Shown piece by piece: positions 46,790 to 54,856 of a stretch of 64,000 bases of DNA. Made by a program: the position numbers and the translations under genes. The notes below the pieces were generated by a model. It had not been told where the DNA came from. It worked only from the letters and a program-made list of their open reading frames with translations, and ran no database searches. Source of the DNA: Paenibacillus sp. RC67 (lineage in GTDB: Bacteria; Bacillota; Bacilli; Paenibacillales; NBRC-103111); assembly GCF_030020805.1 (NCBI RefSeq), contig NZ_CP125098.1, positions 600,001-664,000 of the forward strand, read 5' to 3'. Each line of letters begins with the position of its first letter. Position 1 is the stretch's first letter.

Positions 46790-48328
46790 ATGGACAAGCC
46801 GAATGAAATTATTGTTGTGCTCGATTTTGGAGGTCAGTACAACCAACTGATTGCCCGCCGTATTCGGGATTTAGGTGTGTACAGCGAGCTGCTGCCTTAC
46901 AATACGCCAGTGGAGAAGCTGAAACAGCTTCAACCGAAAGGTATCGTGTTTTCCGGCGGACCTGCGAGCGTATATGGCGAGAATTCCCCATTGGTCGACC
47001 CAGCCGTTTATGACTTGGGCGTACCGATTTTCGGGATTTGCTACGGAATGCAGCTGATGGCTCATCAATTGCAAGGTAAAGTAGAAAGAGCCTCGAAGCG
47101 TGAATACGGAAAAGCTGAGGTTGATTTCGCCGACCATTGCAGCTTGGTTCATAACCTGGACAAAAAGCAAACAGTATGGATGAGCCATAGTGATCTTGTT
47201 GTGGAACCTCCTGTAGGTTTTGTCGTGGACGCAAGCACGGAGCATGCTCCTGTAGCTGCTATGAGCCATCCAGAGAAAAGAATGTTCGCGGTGCAGTTCC
47301 ACCCGGAAGTGCGTCACTCCGTTTACGGTAACGACATGATCCACAACTTCCTGTACCAAGTTTGCGGCTGTGAAGGCAAGTGGAGCATGGAAAGCTTTAT
47401 TGAAGATACAATCCGCGATATTCGCAACCAAGTAGGCGATAAAAAGGTGCTGTGTGCGTTGAGCGGCGGCGTAGACTCTTCTGTTGTGGCTATGTTGGTT
47501 CACAAGGCGATCGGCGATCAATTGACATGTATGTTTATCGACCATGGTTTGCTGCGCAAAGGGGAAGCGGAAGGCGTTATGGAGACCTTTGTCGGCAAAT
47601 TCGATATGAAAGTAGTAAAAATCGATGCTTGTGACCGTTTTATGGGCAAGTTGGCCGGCGTAGACGATCCGGAGCAAAAACGTAAAATCATCGGTACCGA
47701 GTTCATCCGTGTGTTCGAGGAAGAATCGACTCAATTTGACGATTTCGCGTTCCTTGCGCAAGGTACTTTGTATACCGATATTGTAGAGAGCGGAACAGCT
47801 ACGGCTCATACCATCAAATCTCACCATAACGTAGGCGGATTGCCTGAAGATATGAAATTTGAGCTTGTTGAGCCTTTGAAAGCATTGTTCAAGGACGAAG
47901 TCCGTAAAGTAGGCTTGGAGTGCGGCCTTCCTGAGGCTATCGTATGGCGTCAACCTTTCCCAGGTCCGGGTCTTGCGATCCGTGTGTTGGGTGAAGTAAC
48001 CGAAGAGAAGCTTGAGATCGTTCGTGAATCCGATGCGATTTTGCGTGACGAGATTGCCAAAGCGGGCTTAGACCGTGAAATTTGGCAGTACTTCACAGCT
48101 TTGCCGAACATGAAGAGCGTAGGCGTTATGGGTGATGCCCGTACGTATTCGTACACAGTCGGTATCCGCGCAGTAACTTCCATCGACGGCATGACAGCCG
48201 ACTGGGCGCGTATTCCTTGGGATGTTCTGGAGAAAATTTCGGTTCGTATCGTTAACGAAGTAGATAACGTTAACCGTATCGTGTATGATATTACATCCAA
48301 GCCGCCTGCAACGATCGAGTGGGAATAG
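46790..48328 (+). CDS. guaA: GMP synthase (glutamine-hydrolysing)
   Basis: Aminates XMP to GMP using glutamine and ATP. 512 aa, the usual length. N-terminal class I amidotransferase with nucleophile Cys in [10 protein letters not shown] and His/Glu in QFHPEV, ATP pyrophosphatase P-loop [10 protein letters not shown], and the C-terminal dimerisation domain ending [15 protein letters not shown] precedes ATG 46790; the extension to 46760 is rejected. Confidence 0.97.
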   Translation: MDKPNEIIVVLDFGGQYNQLIARRIRDLGVYSELLPYNTPVEKLKQLQPKGIVFSGGPASVYGENSPLVDPAVYDLGVPIFGICYGMQLMAHQLQGKVERASKREYGKAEVDFADHCSLVHNLDKKQTVWMSHSDLVVEPPVGFVVDASTEHAPVAAMSHPEKRMFAVQFHPEVRHSVYGNDMIHNFLYQVCGCEGKWSMESFIEDTIRDIRNQVGDKKVLCALSGGVDSSVVAMLVHKAIGDQLTCMFIDHGLLRKGEAEGVMETFVGKFDMKVVKIDACDRFMGKLAGVDDPEQKRKIIGTEFIRVFEEESTQFDDFAFLAQGTLYTDIVESGTATAHTIKSHHNVGGLPEDMKFELVEPLKALFKDEVRKVGLECGLPEAIVWRQPFPGPGLAIRVLGEVTEEKLEIVRESDAILRDEIAKAGLDREIWQYFTALPNMKSVGVMGDARTYSYTVGIRAVTSIDGMTADWARIPWDVLEKISVRIVNEVDNVNRIVYDITSKPPATIEWE

Positions 48329-48431
48329 GATGTGAATGTTTAATGCTGTTAATCGCTTGGAGGCCTTGATAACCAGGGCTTCCGGCGTTGACAGTGTTGA
48401 AATTCCTGTGCGCCTGCAACAATAAAAAATG

Positions 48432-48478
48432 ACTCTCTTTTATTTGCGTTGTTTAGCTAATAGAAGGGAGTATTTTTT
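48432..48478 (+). terminator. Putative guaA terminator
   Basis: ACTCTCTTTTATT / (T)AATAGAAGGGAGT stem with a loop of about 13 nt, then ATTTTTT. The rest of 48329-48655 has no gene. Confidence 0.6.
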
Positions 48479-48655
48479 ATGACCACAAACAAAGAACATT
48501 GACGATTTCAAATAAATTCGAGTAATTTTGGGCAGGGACGGTGATGGGCGTTCAGATTCCTATTTAAGCACTCTCACATGATACTTATCCATGCAATTGA
48601 ACAAGTTATCACATACGATACATCATAATCCAATTTGACGGGAAGGTGTATCAGG

Positions 48656-49123
48656 ATGTCATGTTCGTGTGGATGTGGAGGGAAGTGCAAGAGCCGCATG
48701 ATCAGTACCCGAATCGGAAAAGCTACGCTGTCTGTTCCATCATCTATCTGTAAGGGGCGTAAACGTCGGGGTGCAGTCGGTTGTTGCTTTAAGTCACATC
48801 TAAGAGGCGAAGGAATAAAAAGGGTGCCAGAAACTCGGAATATATACTTTGCAGATGCTAATTTAATATGCACTGGAGCCCTTTGTTCGGGTCGTGATAG
48901 AGACATTGTTTATGAATGGACATTAACACCTACCGACAAAGCAAATCCAGGCAATCTTAGGATTGTGGGGAATTCACGTAGAGTAGGCAATGACAGAGTT
49001 GAAATCGCAGGAACGGGTACTTTCGATCTGCACGTAAGAGTTGTCTTTAAATGTACACGGGTAAGTTTTCGAGTATTCATTGACAATTGTGTAAGTACGA
49101 GGACCGTACGATTCACCCAGTGA
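48656..49123 (+). CDS. Hypothetical Cys-rich basic protein
   Basis: 155 aa, not recognised. N-terminus CSCGCGGKCKS, with further Cys in SICKGRKRRGAVGCC, ICTGALC, FKCTR and NCVST. The C-terminal 70 residues alternate hydrophobic and polar residues in a beta-rich manner. No signal peptide. ATG 48656 has GGAAGGTG 7 nt upstream. Located in the gap after guaA, an insertion hotspot in other bacteria, so it may be a recent arrival. Confidence 0.6.
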   Translation: MSCSCGCGGKCKSRMISTRIGKATLSVPSSICKGRKRRGAVGCCFKSHLRGEGIKRVPETRNIYFADANLICTGALCSGRDRDIVYEWTLTPTDKANPGNLRIVGNSRRVGNDRVEIAGTGTFDLHVRVVFKCTRVSFRVFIDNCVSTRTVRFTQ

Positions 49124-49140
49124 TGGGGAGTAAGGAATGG

Positions 49141-49173
49141 GGTCTTTCCTTGTATAAGGGAAAGGCTCTTTTA
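49141..49173 (+). terminator. Terminator after the Cys-rich gene
   Basis: CTTTCC(T) / (A)GGGAAAG stem followed by CTCTTTT. Confidence 0.65.
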
Positions 49174-49307
49174 TTGTGTAAATGTGGTTTGTAAATCAAG
49201 CTTTTCATTAAGAGAGCTAATCGTTTGCAGCGATTTCATCAAGAGGAAACCTTTAGCAATAAACGAACGAGAATAAAAAAACTTTCGTTAATGTTCGGAA
49301 AAATCCA

Positions 49308-49336
49308 TTGACAAGTTTCGTCAAGAAATTTAGAAT
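49308..49336 (+). promoter_or_regulatory. pbuG promoter
   Basis: TTGACA (49308-49313), 17-nt spacer, TAGAAT (49331-49336), upstream of the riboswitch. Confidence 0.8.
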
Positions 49337-49360
49337 AAATGATGAATATTAGGGAATAAC

Positions 49361-49430
49361 TGTTTCGTATAATCTCGGGAATTGGCCTGGGAGTTTCTAC
49401 GAGATCACCGTAAATGATCTGGCTACGAAC
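49361..49430 (+). ncRNA. Purine riboswitch, guanine class
   Basis: Aptamer with the conserved core: TTTCGTATAATCTCGGGAAT, TTTCTAC, the CCGTAAATGATC loop and GGCTACGAA. The P1 halves pair and the ligand-selecting base after GG is C, as in guanine/hypoxanthine-binding members. Two downstream hairpins (49476-49495 and 49543-49582) can serve as terminators. Confidence 0.93.
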
Positions 49431-49475
49431 AAACAAAGCGGAGGGGCGCGATGCTCCCCTGAAATGACAAAAGAG

Positions 49476-49495
49476 GGCTTGAGGAAAGCCTTTTT
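49476..49495 (+). terminator. Riboswitch expression-platform hairpin 1
   Basis: GGCTT / AAGCC with a GAGGA loop followed by TTTTT. Confidence 0.65.
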
Positions 49496-49542
49496 CTGTG
49501 GTTTCGGGGGAATCGCAGAGTCCTGATCCGGCTTTGCTTGTG

Positions 49543-49582
49543 AGTCCGGCCATTTGATCATCGATCAAAGCCGGACTTTTTC
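49543..49582 (+). terminator. Riboswitch expression-platform hairpin 2
   Basis: AGTCCGGC / GCCGGACT followed by TTTTT, 34 nt before the pbuG start. Confidence 0.75.
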
Positions 49583-49615
49583 GTTGTTCCAAAAACCATT
49601 GGAGGGATTTGGGGA

Positions 49616-51013
49616 ATGGATCGATTTTTTAAGCTGAAGGAAAACGGTACCAATGTGCGTACAGAAATCATGGCGGGTTTGACGACCTTCATGACGATGG
49701 CGTATATTTTGGCCGTAAATCCGAACATTCTCAGTAGCTTTGGCTCCGGTGCTACAGGGATGGACTGGACTGCCGTATTTTTAGCCACTGCGATTGCTGC
49801 AGGTGTTATGACTATCGCGATGGGGTTATTCGTTAATTTTCCGGTCGCATTGGCTCCAGGGATGGGATTGAACGCTTATTTCGCAACGGTGATTTTGGCT
49901 TCACAAGGTACATTTACGTTCCAAATGGGGTTAACGGCTGTATTCATTTCCGGTTTGATCTTTATCGTTTTGACGGTTACAAAGGTACGTCAGATGCTGC
50001 TGGTTGCTGTGCCTGATAGCTTGAAGCATGCAATTACAGTAGGTATCGGATTGTTTATTACGATTGTCGGCTTGAAAAACAGCGGTATGATGGCAATCGC
50101 GGTAGAAACAAGCAACGACGTGAAGGCTCATCAATATACGGACCTGCTGTCGTTCGAGTCCATTATTCACATGGGCAGCTTGAAGGATCCGAATGTAGTG
50201 CTCTGTATCGTCGGTATTTTAATTATTTCGATCCTGATGGTGCTTCGTGTTCGCGGAGCGATTTTGTTCGGAATTTTGCTGACGACTGTGGTCGGATTGT
50301 TAATGGGACAAGTGAATTTGGGCACCTTGACCGATGCTAAAACCACTTGGGTTCCTGATCTGAGCAAACTGGCTTTTGGCCAATTTGACTTTCAAGGCGT
50401 ACTTAACGCAGGGATTATTTCGGTCATAGCGACCTTTACATTTGTTGAATTGTTCGACACCTTTGGTACGCTAGTAGGTACGGCGAACCGCGCTGGTTTC
50501 ATGAAAAATAAAGAAGAAGGCAATAAAAAAGTTGGTAAAGCCATGATGGTTGACGCGATCGCAGTAAGCGGTGGCGCATTGGTAGGTACAAGCACCGTAA
50601 CGGCATTTGTCGAAAGTGCTGCTGGCGTTGCTCAAGGCGGACGTACCGGTTTGACTGCCGTTACAACAGGCGTGTGCTTCCTGCTTGCTTTGTTTTTGGC
50701 TCCGATTGCGGCACTGATTCCGGGCTCCGCTACGGCAGCGGCTCTAATTATTGTCGGCGTACTGATGATGCAGTCGGTTAAAGAAATCGATTTTCAAGAT
50801 TTTGTTGTTGCGATTCCTGCGTTCTTCACGATCACTTTCATTCCGTTTACTTACAATATCGCTAACGGAATTTCGTTCGGTGTTGTCACTTATGTGATCT
50901 TGGCATCCTTCTCCCGTATGAGCGGTAATAATAATCACAAGGTTCATTGGTTGATGTGGGTGCTGGCAGTTTTGATCGTGCTGCGTTATGCATTTTTCGG
51001 CAGCGAAGGCTAA
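49616..51013 (+). CDS. pbuG: Guanine/hypoxanthine permease (NCS2, AzgA type)
   Basis: 465 aa, about 12-14 membrane segments. Motifs GLTTFMTMAYIL, PGMGLNAYF, FVELFDTFGT and GTSTVTAFVES are those of the AzgA/PbuG purine permeases. Imports guanine and hypoxanthine for salvage. Controlled by the guanine-class riboswitch immediately upstream. GGAGGG before the ATG. Confidence 0.94.
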   Translation: MDRFFKLKENGTNVRTEIMAGLTTFMTMAYILAVNPNILSSFGSGATGMDWTAVFLATAIAAGVMTIAMGLFVNFPVALAPGMGLNAYFATVILASQGTFTFQMGLTAVFISGLIFIVLTVTKVRQMLLVAVPDSLKHAITVGIGLFITIVGLKNSGMMAIAVETSNDVKAHQYTDLLSFESIIHMGSLKDPNVVLCIVGILIISILMVLRVRGAILFGILLTTVVGLLMGQVNLGTLTDAKTTWVPDLSKLAFGQFDFQGVLNAGIISVIATFTFVELFDTFGTLVGTANRAGFMKNKEEGNKKVGKAMMVDAIAVSGGALVGTSTVTAFVESAAGVAQGGRTGLTAVTTGVCFLLALFLAPIAALIPGSATAAALIIVGVLMMQSVKEIDFQDFVVAIPAFFTITFIPFTYNIANGISFGVVTYVILASFSRMSGNNNHKVHWLMWVLAVLIVLRYAFFGSEG

Positions 51014-51029
51014 TACAAATCGTGTCAAA

Positions 51030-51075
51030 AGCTTCGGTATTTTCCTTCAGGGAATACCGGGGCTTTTCTTTTTTT
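51030..51075 (+). terminator. Terminator of pbuG
   Basis: GCTTCGGTATT / GGAATACCGGGGC followed by TTTTCTTTTTTT. Confidence 0.9.
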
Positions 51076-51098
51076 GAAAAATGAATAAAATGCATGCA

Positions 51099-51127
51099 TT
51101 GACATTTCAAAAGACGCATACTATAAT
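51099..51127 (+). promoter_or_regulatory. leuA promoter
   Basis: Consensus TTGACA (51099-51104), 17-nt spacer, TATAAT (51122-51127). Confidence 0.88.
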
Positions 51128-51134
51128 TGCAATC

Positions 51135-51432
51135 AATATCAAAACGCTAGGAACGGGAACAGTAGTCGGTCTGAACTGTCAAGAGAGCTGCGGGGTGGTG
51201 CAACGCAGTCAGTGAAGCCTACGAAACTCGCCCGGGAGCGGTGAAGCTGAAACGATGTAGCGCTGCATCGATGGGTAAGCTTCAACGGATGGCCTCCGTG
51301 ATCAGGCGTGCTTAAGGATTTCAAACCCTAAGCACACGAGGTGGACTTCGGCTTGCAGCCGGGTCAACAAGAGTGGTACCGCGATAGATCAGTGTCTGTC
51401 GTCTCTTTTACAGGAGACGTCAGGCCTTTTTT
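51135..51432 (+). ncRNA. Leucine T-box riboswitch 1 of 2
   Basis: Starts AACGCTAGGAACGG, AGAGAGCTG and GGGTGGTGCAACGCAGTC in stem I. Candidate specifier CTC (51227-51229) in ACTCGCCCGGGAGC, T-box GAGTGGTACCGCG at 51371-51383, terminator CTGTCGTCTC / GAGACGTCAG followed by CCTTTTTT. CTC is a leucine codon. Confidence 0.9.
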
Positions 51433-51480
51433 GGTTATTTAACAAGATGAAAAATCAAACAACAATCCCATATAGAAAAT

Positions 51481-51811
51481 AACGCTAGGAACGGTAGTAG
51501 TAAAGCAATCTGGACGATCAGAGAGCTGCGGGGTGGTGCGACGCAGTCGACGGATGCTTGAATCTCGCCCCGGAGCGGTAGGGCTGAACCCAGAACAACT
51601 GGTAATTAGGCTCTGACGGATTAGCCCCACGTGATCGGGGAACGCAGCAAGGTATGGTGAAGCGGTGTATGATCAGAAACTGCTTCCCGGTTAGGACGCT
51701 TTGTTGCGAGCGAGGTGGACGCCTTTTCTTACGGAAAGGGTCAACGAGAGTGGTACCGCGGCAGCCGAAGGCCTGTCGTCTCTTATGTGGAGACGATAGG
51801 TCTTTTTTGTA
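51481..51811 (+). ncRNA. Leucine T-box riboswitch 2 of 2
   Basis: Same architecture as the first: AACGCTAGGAACGG, GAGAGCTGCGGGGTGGTG, specifier CTC (51564-51566) in ATCTCGCCCCGGAGC, T-box GAGTGGTACCGCGG near 51748, terminator GTCGTCTC / GAGACGAT followed by TCTTTTTTG. Only one promoter was seen, so both lie in one transcript and leuA would need two antitermination events. Confidence 0.9.
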
Positions 51812-51857
51812 TAGTCAGGAAATGAAGCATGACCAAACCTTATAGGAGGCGTTACAA

Positions 51858-53450
51858 ATGACAAACCAAAACAATAGCCAAGCAAACCAAGCAAACGGAA
51901 TGAAGAGAATCCATATTTTCGATACGACATTGAGAGATGGAGAGCAGGCACCGGGCGCATCCTTGAATCCAGAGCAAAAGATCGTGATCGCGAAGCAGTT
52001 GGCACAGCTGGGCGTCGATATTATCGAGCCAGGCTTTCCGATTTCGAGCCCCGGCGATTTTATGGCGGTACAGCGTATTTCCCAGGAGGTTCACGGCGTT
52101 GAAATCTGTGGATTTGCTCGATCGGTAAAAGAGGATATCGATTCGGCCATTCGGGCAACGGAAGCGGCAGAGCGTCGGAGATTGCACTTATTCTTATCGT
52201 CATCGAATATTCATCTGGATTTTCAGCTTCGCAAATCACGGGATCAGGTCATTCAAATCGCTCGGTCTATGGTCGCTTATGCTAAACAATTTGTAGATCG
52301 GATCGAATTTTCACCAATGGATGCGACTCGAACCGGTGATGAATTTTTGTTCGAAATGATCGAGGCTGTTATCGCAGAGGGAGCTAATATCATTAACATC
52401 CCAGATACCGTAGGCTATGCACTTCCTGAAGAATATGGGGCGATGTTCACCCGAGTCATGAATAACGTCCGCGGCAGCGATCAAGTGGAATTCAGTGCTC
52501 ACTGTCATAACGATTTGGGGCTTGCCGTCGCCAACAGCTTGGCTGCCATTCGTGCGGGAGTCACCCAAGTGGAGGTCACCGTGAACGGCGTAGGTGAGCG
52601 TGCAGGCAACTGCTCCCTGGAGGAGCTGGTTATGGCGATTGAAACGCGCAAAGAGGCGCTTGGGGCGGAAACCGGTATCCAAACGGAGCACATTTATAAC
52701 GTGTCTCAAAGAGTGAGCCGCGCCATGAGCTTCCCAATCGCGTTTAACAAGCCGATTGTCGGACGCAATGCATTCCAGCATGAAGCGGGTATTCATCAAG
52801 ATGGTTTGCTAAAAAACCGCAACACGTATGAGATTATGGATCCTGACCGGTTGGGCATACCTCGCAGCATGATTATTCTTGGCAAGCATTCCGGTCGTCA
52901 TGCAATCAAGCATCGCGTAGGACAATTCGGGGTTCAGCTGACAGAGGACCAGATGGAAACGTTGTACACCAGCTTTAAAGAGCTGGCTGATAAGCAGAAG
53001 GTCGTTCAGGATCATCAGCTGATGGAGCTGGTGGGCAGTACGGTGAATACGGTACTGGAGCCGTTCACCTTAGTTCAAGCTCAGGTGCTTACAGGAACGA
53101 CAGGACATCGGATGGCCTCCTGCATCGTTACCAACAACATGACGGGTGAAGAAATCATTTGTTCGGGAACCGGGGAAGCTCCTGTTGAAGCTTTGGTAGC
53201 AGGTATAAAGCAAGTGCTGCCCATCCCTGTCGAATTCGCTGATTTGGAGCTGTACTCCATGTCCTCTGGTGAGGAAGCAAATGGCGAAGCTATTGTGACG
53301 GTGAGTGCCTATGGAAGCAGCTACAGAGGGGTGTCGGAGCATCGTGATGTACTAATGGCTGTAGCTCAAGCATTCATGGCGGCTTGCAATCAGGCGGTTC
53401 GTGAACACAGGTCATCTATACAGACAGAAGGTACGGTATCCGTAGGCTAG
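51858..53450 (+). CDS. leuA: 2-isopropylmalate synthase
   Basis: Condenses acetyl-CoA with 2-ketoisovalerate, first committed step of leucine synthesis. 530 aa. DTTLRDGEQAPGASL and HCHNDLGLAVANS are the active-site and metal motifs; the N-terminal TIM barrel ends near residue 290 and an allosteric leucine-binding domain is at the C-terminus. No leuB, C or D is adjacent. GGAGG precedes ATG 51858. Two leucine T-boxes control it. The gap 53451-53599 shows no gene or clear terminator. Confidence 0.95.
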   Translation: MTNQNNSQANQANGMKRIHIFDTTLRDGEQAPGASLNPEQKIVIAKQLAQLGVDIIEPGFPISSPGDFMAVQRISQEVHGVEICGFARSVKEDIDSAIRATEAAERRRLHLFLSSSNIHLDFQLRKSRDQVIQIARSMVAYAKQFVDRIEFSPMDATRTGDEFLFEMIEAVIAEGANIINIPDTVGYALPEEYGAMFTRVMNNVRGSDQVEFSAHCHNDLGLAVANSLAAIRAGVTQVEVTVNGVGERAGNCSLEELVMAIETRKEALGAETGIQTEHIYNVSQRVSRAMSFPIAFNKPIVGRNAFQHEAGIHQDGLLKNRNTYEIMDPDRLGIPRSMIILGKHSGRHAIKHRVGQFGVQLTEDQMETLYTSFKELADKQKVVQDHQLMELVGSTVNTVLEPFTLVQAQVLTGTTGHRMASCIVTNNMTGEEIICSGTGEAPVEALVAGIKQVLPIPVEFADLELYSMSSGEEANGEAIVTVSAYGSSYRGVSEHRDVLMAVAQAFMAACNQAVREHRSSIQTEGTVSVG

Positions 53451-53599
53451 AAGGCGGCTGCCGCTTCAAATTGAGACGAAGTACGGGTCTCGTAAACTCG
53501 TATAAAATACTTTGGTGGTATGAGAACTCGATCCAGATAGGCCGGGCAATTTAAGTCGTGTAATAAGAACTTCCCTTATTTAGTGAGGAGCTGGTGAAT

Positions 53600-54415
53600 A
53601 TGAACCGTGTCGTACAGTACTATGAGTCCTTTGACGAGTGGGGCCGTCTCGATCGCGAGCCGATTGAATTTTTAATAAACTGGCATTTCATCCAAGAGCA
53701 TCTTCCGAAGCAGGGGCTAATTCTAGATAACGGAGCCGGACCGGGCAAATATGCCATGAAGCTGGCACAAGCAGGCTACAACGTCACTTTGACGGATATA
53801 ACCGCTAAGCTGGTGGAAGCCGCAAAGGAGAAGGCGAAGGAACTGGGCCTTGAGGATCGGTTTGAAGGCTTTCACACGGCTAATGCTGTAGCTTTGAGTG
53901 AGTTGAAGGATAACAGCTTCGATGCTTCCTTAATGCTGGGTCCTTTATATCATCTTCAGGAGGAAGAGGATCGAATACGTGCTGTTAAGGAGCTATATCG
54001 GGTGACAAAACCCGGTGGGATGGTTTTTGTTGCATTCATGTCGCGGGTAAGGCATTTGATGACCTCCTTAACAACACCTCAGCATTGGAGGCCTAATGAT
54101 ACCGCCGATAACATTGCACATTTTATGAAAACCGGCAGGTTTGATCATCAGGATGAGAGACGCTTTACCGGCGCGTACTACTTTCAAATAGAAGATATAC
54201 AACCGTTAATGGAAGTCAACGGATTCGAAACCGTAAAGCTGATAGGTTCTTCTAACATTGCTTCTTTACTTCAACCAGACCAATGGAGCTACTGGCGAAG
54301 CAGAGGAGAGGACGAATTTGCAAAAATCGTAGAGCTGTTGAAACAAACAGCTGAAAATCCGTATGTGTTGGGTATTTCGCCGCATTTGCTGTATATCGGG
54401 AGAAAGCAAGGCTAG
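53600..54415 (+). CDS. Class I SAM-dependent methyltransferase
   Basis: 271 aa. Motif I LILDNGAGPGKYAMKLA near residue 41 (a variant of DxGxGxG), motif II VTLTDIT, motif IV in SFDASLMLGPLYHLQ. Substrate unknown. ATG 53600 with GAGGAG 9 nt upstream is preferred to the GTG at 53594. It is unrelated to the methyltransferase at 8661 outside the motifs. Confidence 0.86.
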   Translation: MNRVVQYYESFDEWGRLDREPIEFLINWHFIQEHLPKQGLILDNGAGPGKYAMKLAQAGYNVTLTDITAKLVEAAKEKAKELGLEDRFEGFHTANAVALSELKDNSFDASLMLGPLYHLQEEEDRIRAVKELYRVTKPGGMVFVAFMSRVRHLMTSLTTPQHWRPNDTADNIAHFMKTGRFDHQDERRFTGAYYFQIEDIQPLMEVNGFETVKLIGSSNIASLLQPDQWSYWRSRGEDEFAKIVELLKQTAENPYVLGISPHLLYIGRKQG

Positions 54416-54515
54416 TTTCGAATGAGAGGCTCAAGACCGGAATGACAACTAGCTTTCGGAAAAAACGTATGTGTGAAGTGGTATCAAGCACATTCAATAG
54501 TCATGCTTAGGAAAA

Positions 54516-54544
54516 GGGCTGTGGATAATAGTTATCCACAGCCC
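54516..54544 (+). terminator. Terminator-like perfect hairpin made of two DnaA boxes
   Basis: GGGCTGTGGATAA / TTATCCACAGCCC, a 13-bp stem closed by a 3-nt loop. It lacks a T run and embeds two DnaA boxes in opposite orientation, so it may be a protein-binding site rather than a terminator. Confidence 0.5.
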
Positions 54545-54765
54545 TTGTGTATAATGTGCATAACTTTGTAAAGAGGCTGTAAATCAACTTTCGTTATACC
54601 CAAATCAAAACGAGGTGCGTGGATAATTATTGGGCACCCAATCTGTGGATAATGTGGATATCCTTGTGGATGAACACGGAAATGGTTGGTTTTCTAGGAA
54701 GAAAGAACTCCTTTCACTGTGAATAAGCTTGTGGATAAAGAGGCTTCTCCAATCAAATATACACA
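54520..54765. promoter_or_regulatory. DnaA-box cluster A
   Basis: Seven exact matches to TTATNCACA or its complement within about 220 bp: 54520-54528, 54532-54540, 54546-54554, 54555-54563, 54644-54652, 54718-54726 and 54730-54738. Near matches occur at 54618, 54653, 54665 and 54757. The region 54416-54856 is AT-rich and carries no ORF. No dnaA or dnaN gene is present, so this is not oriC in the usual sense; the closest known parallel is the set of DnaA-box clusters that limit initiation in Bacillus. Confidence 0.75.
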
Positions 54766-54856
54766 GTTTGGATAGAAAGGTGGATATTGGGGGACTGTAC
54801 TTGGATAAGTAAGTAAGAAACTGGCGAAGGTTTCTTAACAAAGGAGAAGCACTAAC

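Noticed and set aside
46871..47953. 360-codon ORF opposite guaA
   Set aside because: Shadow of the guaA coding frame; no motifs.
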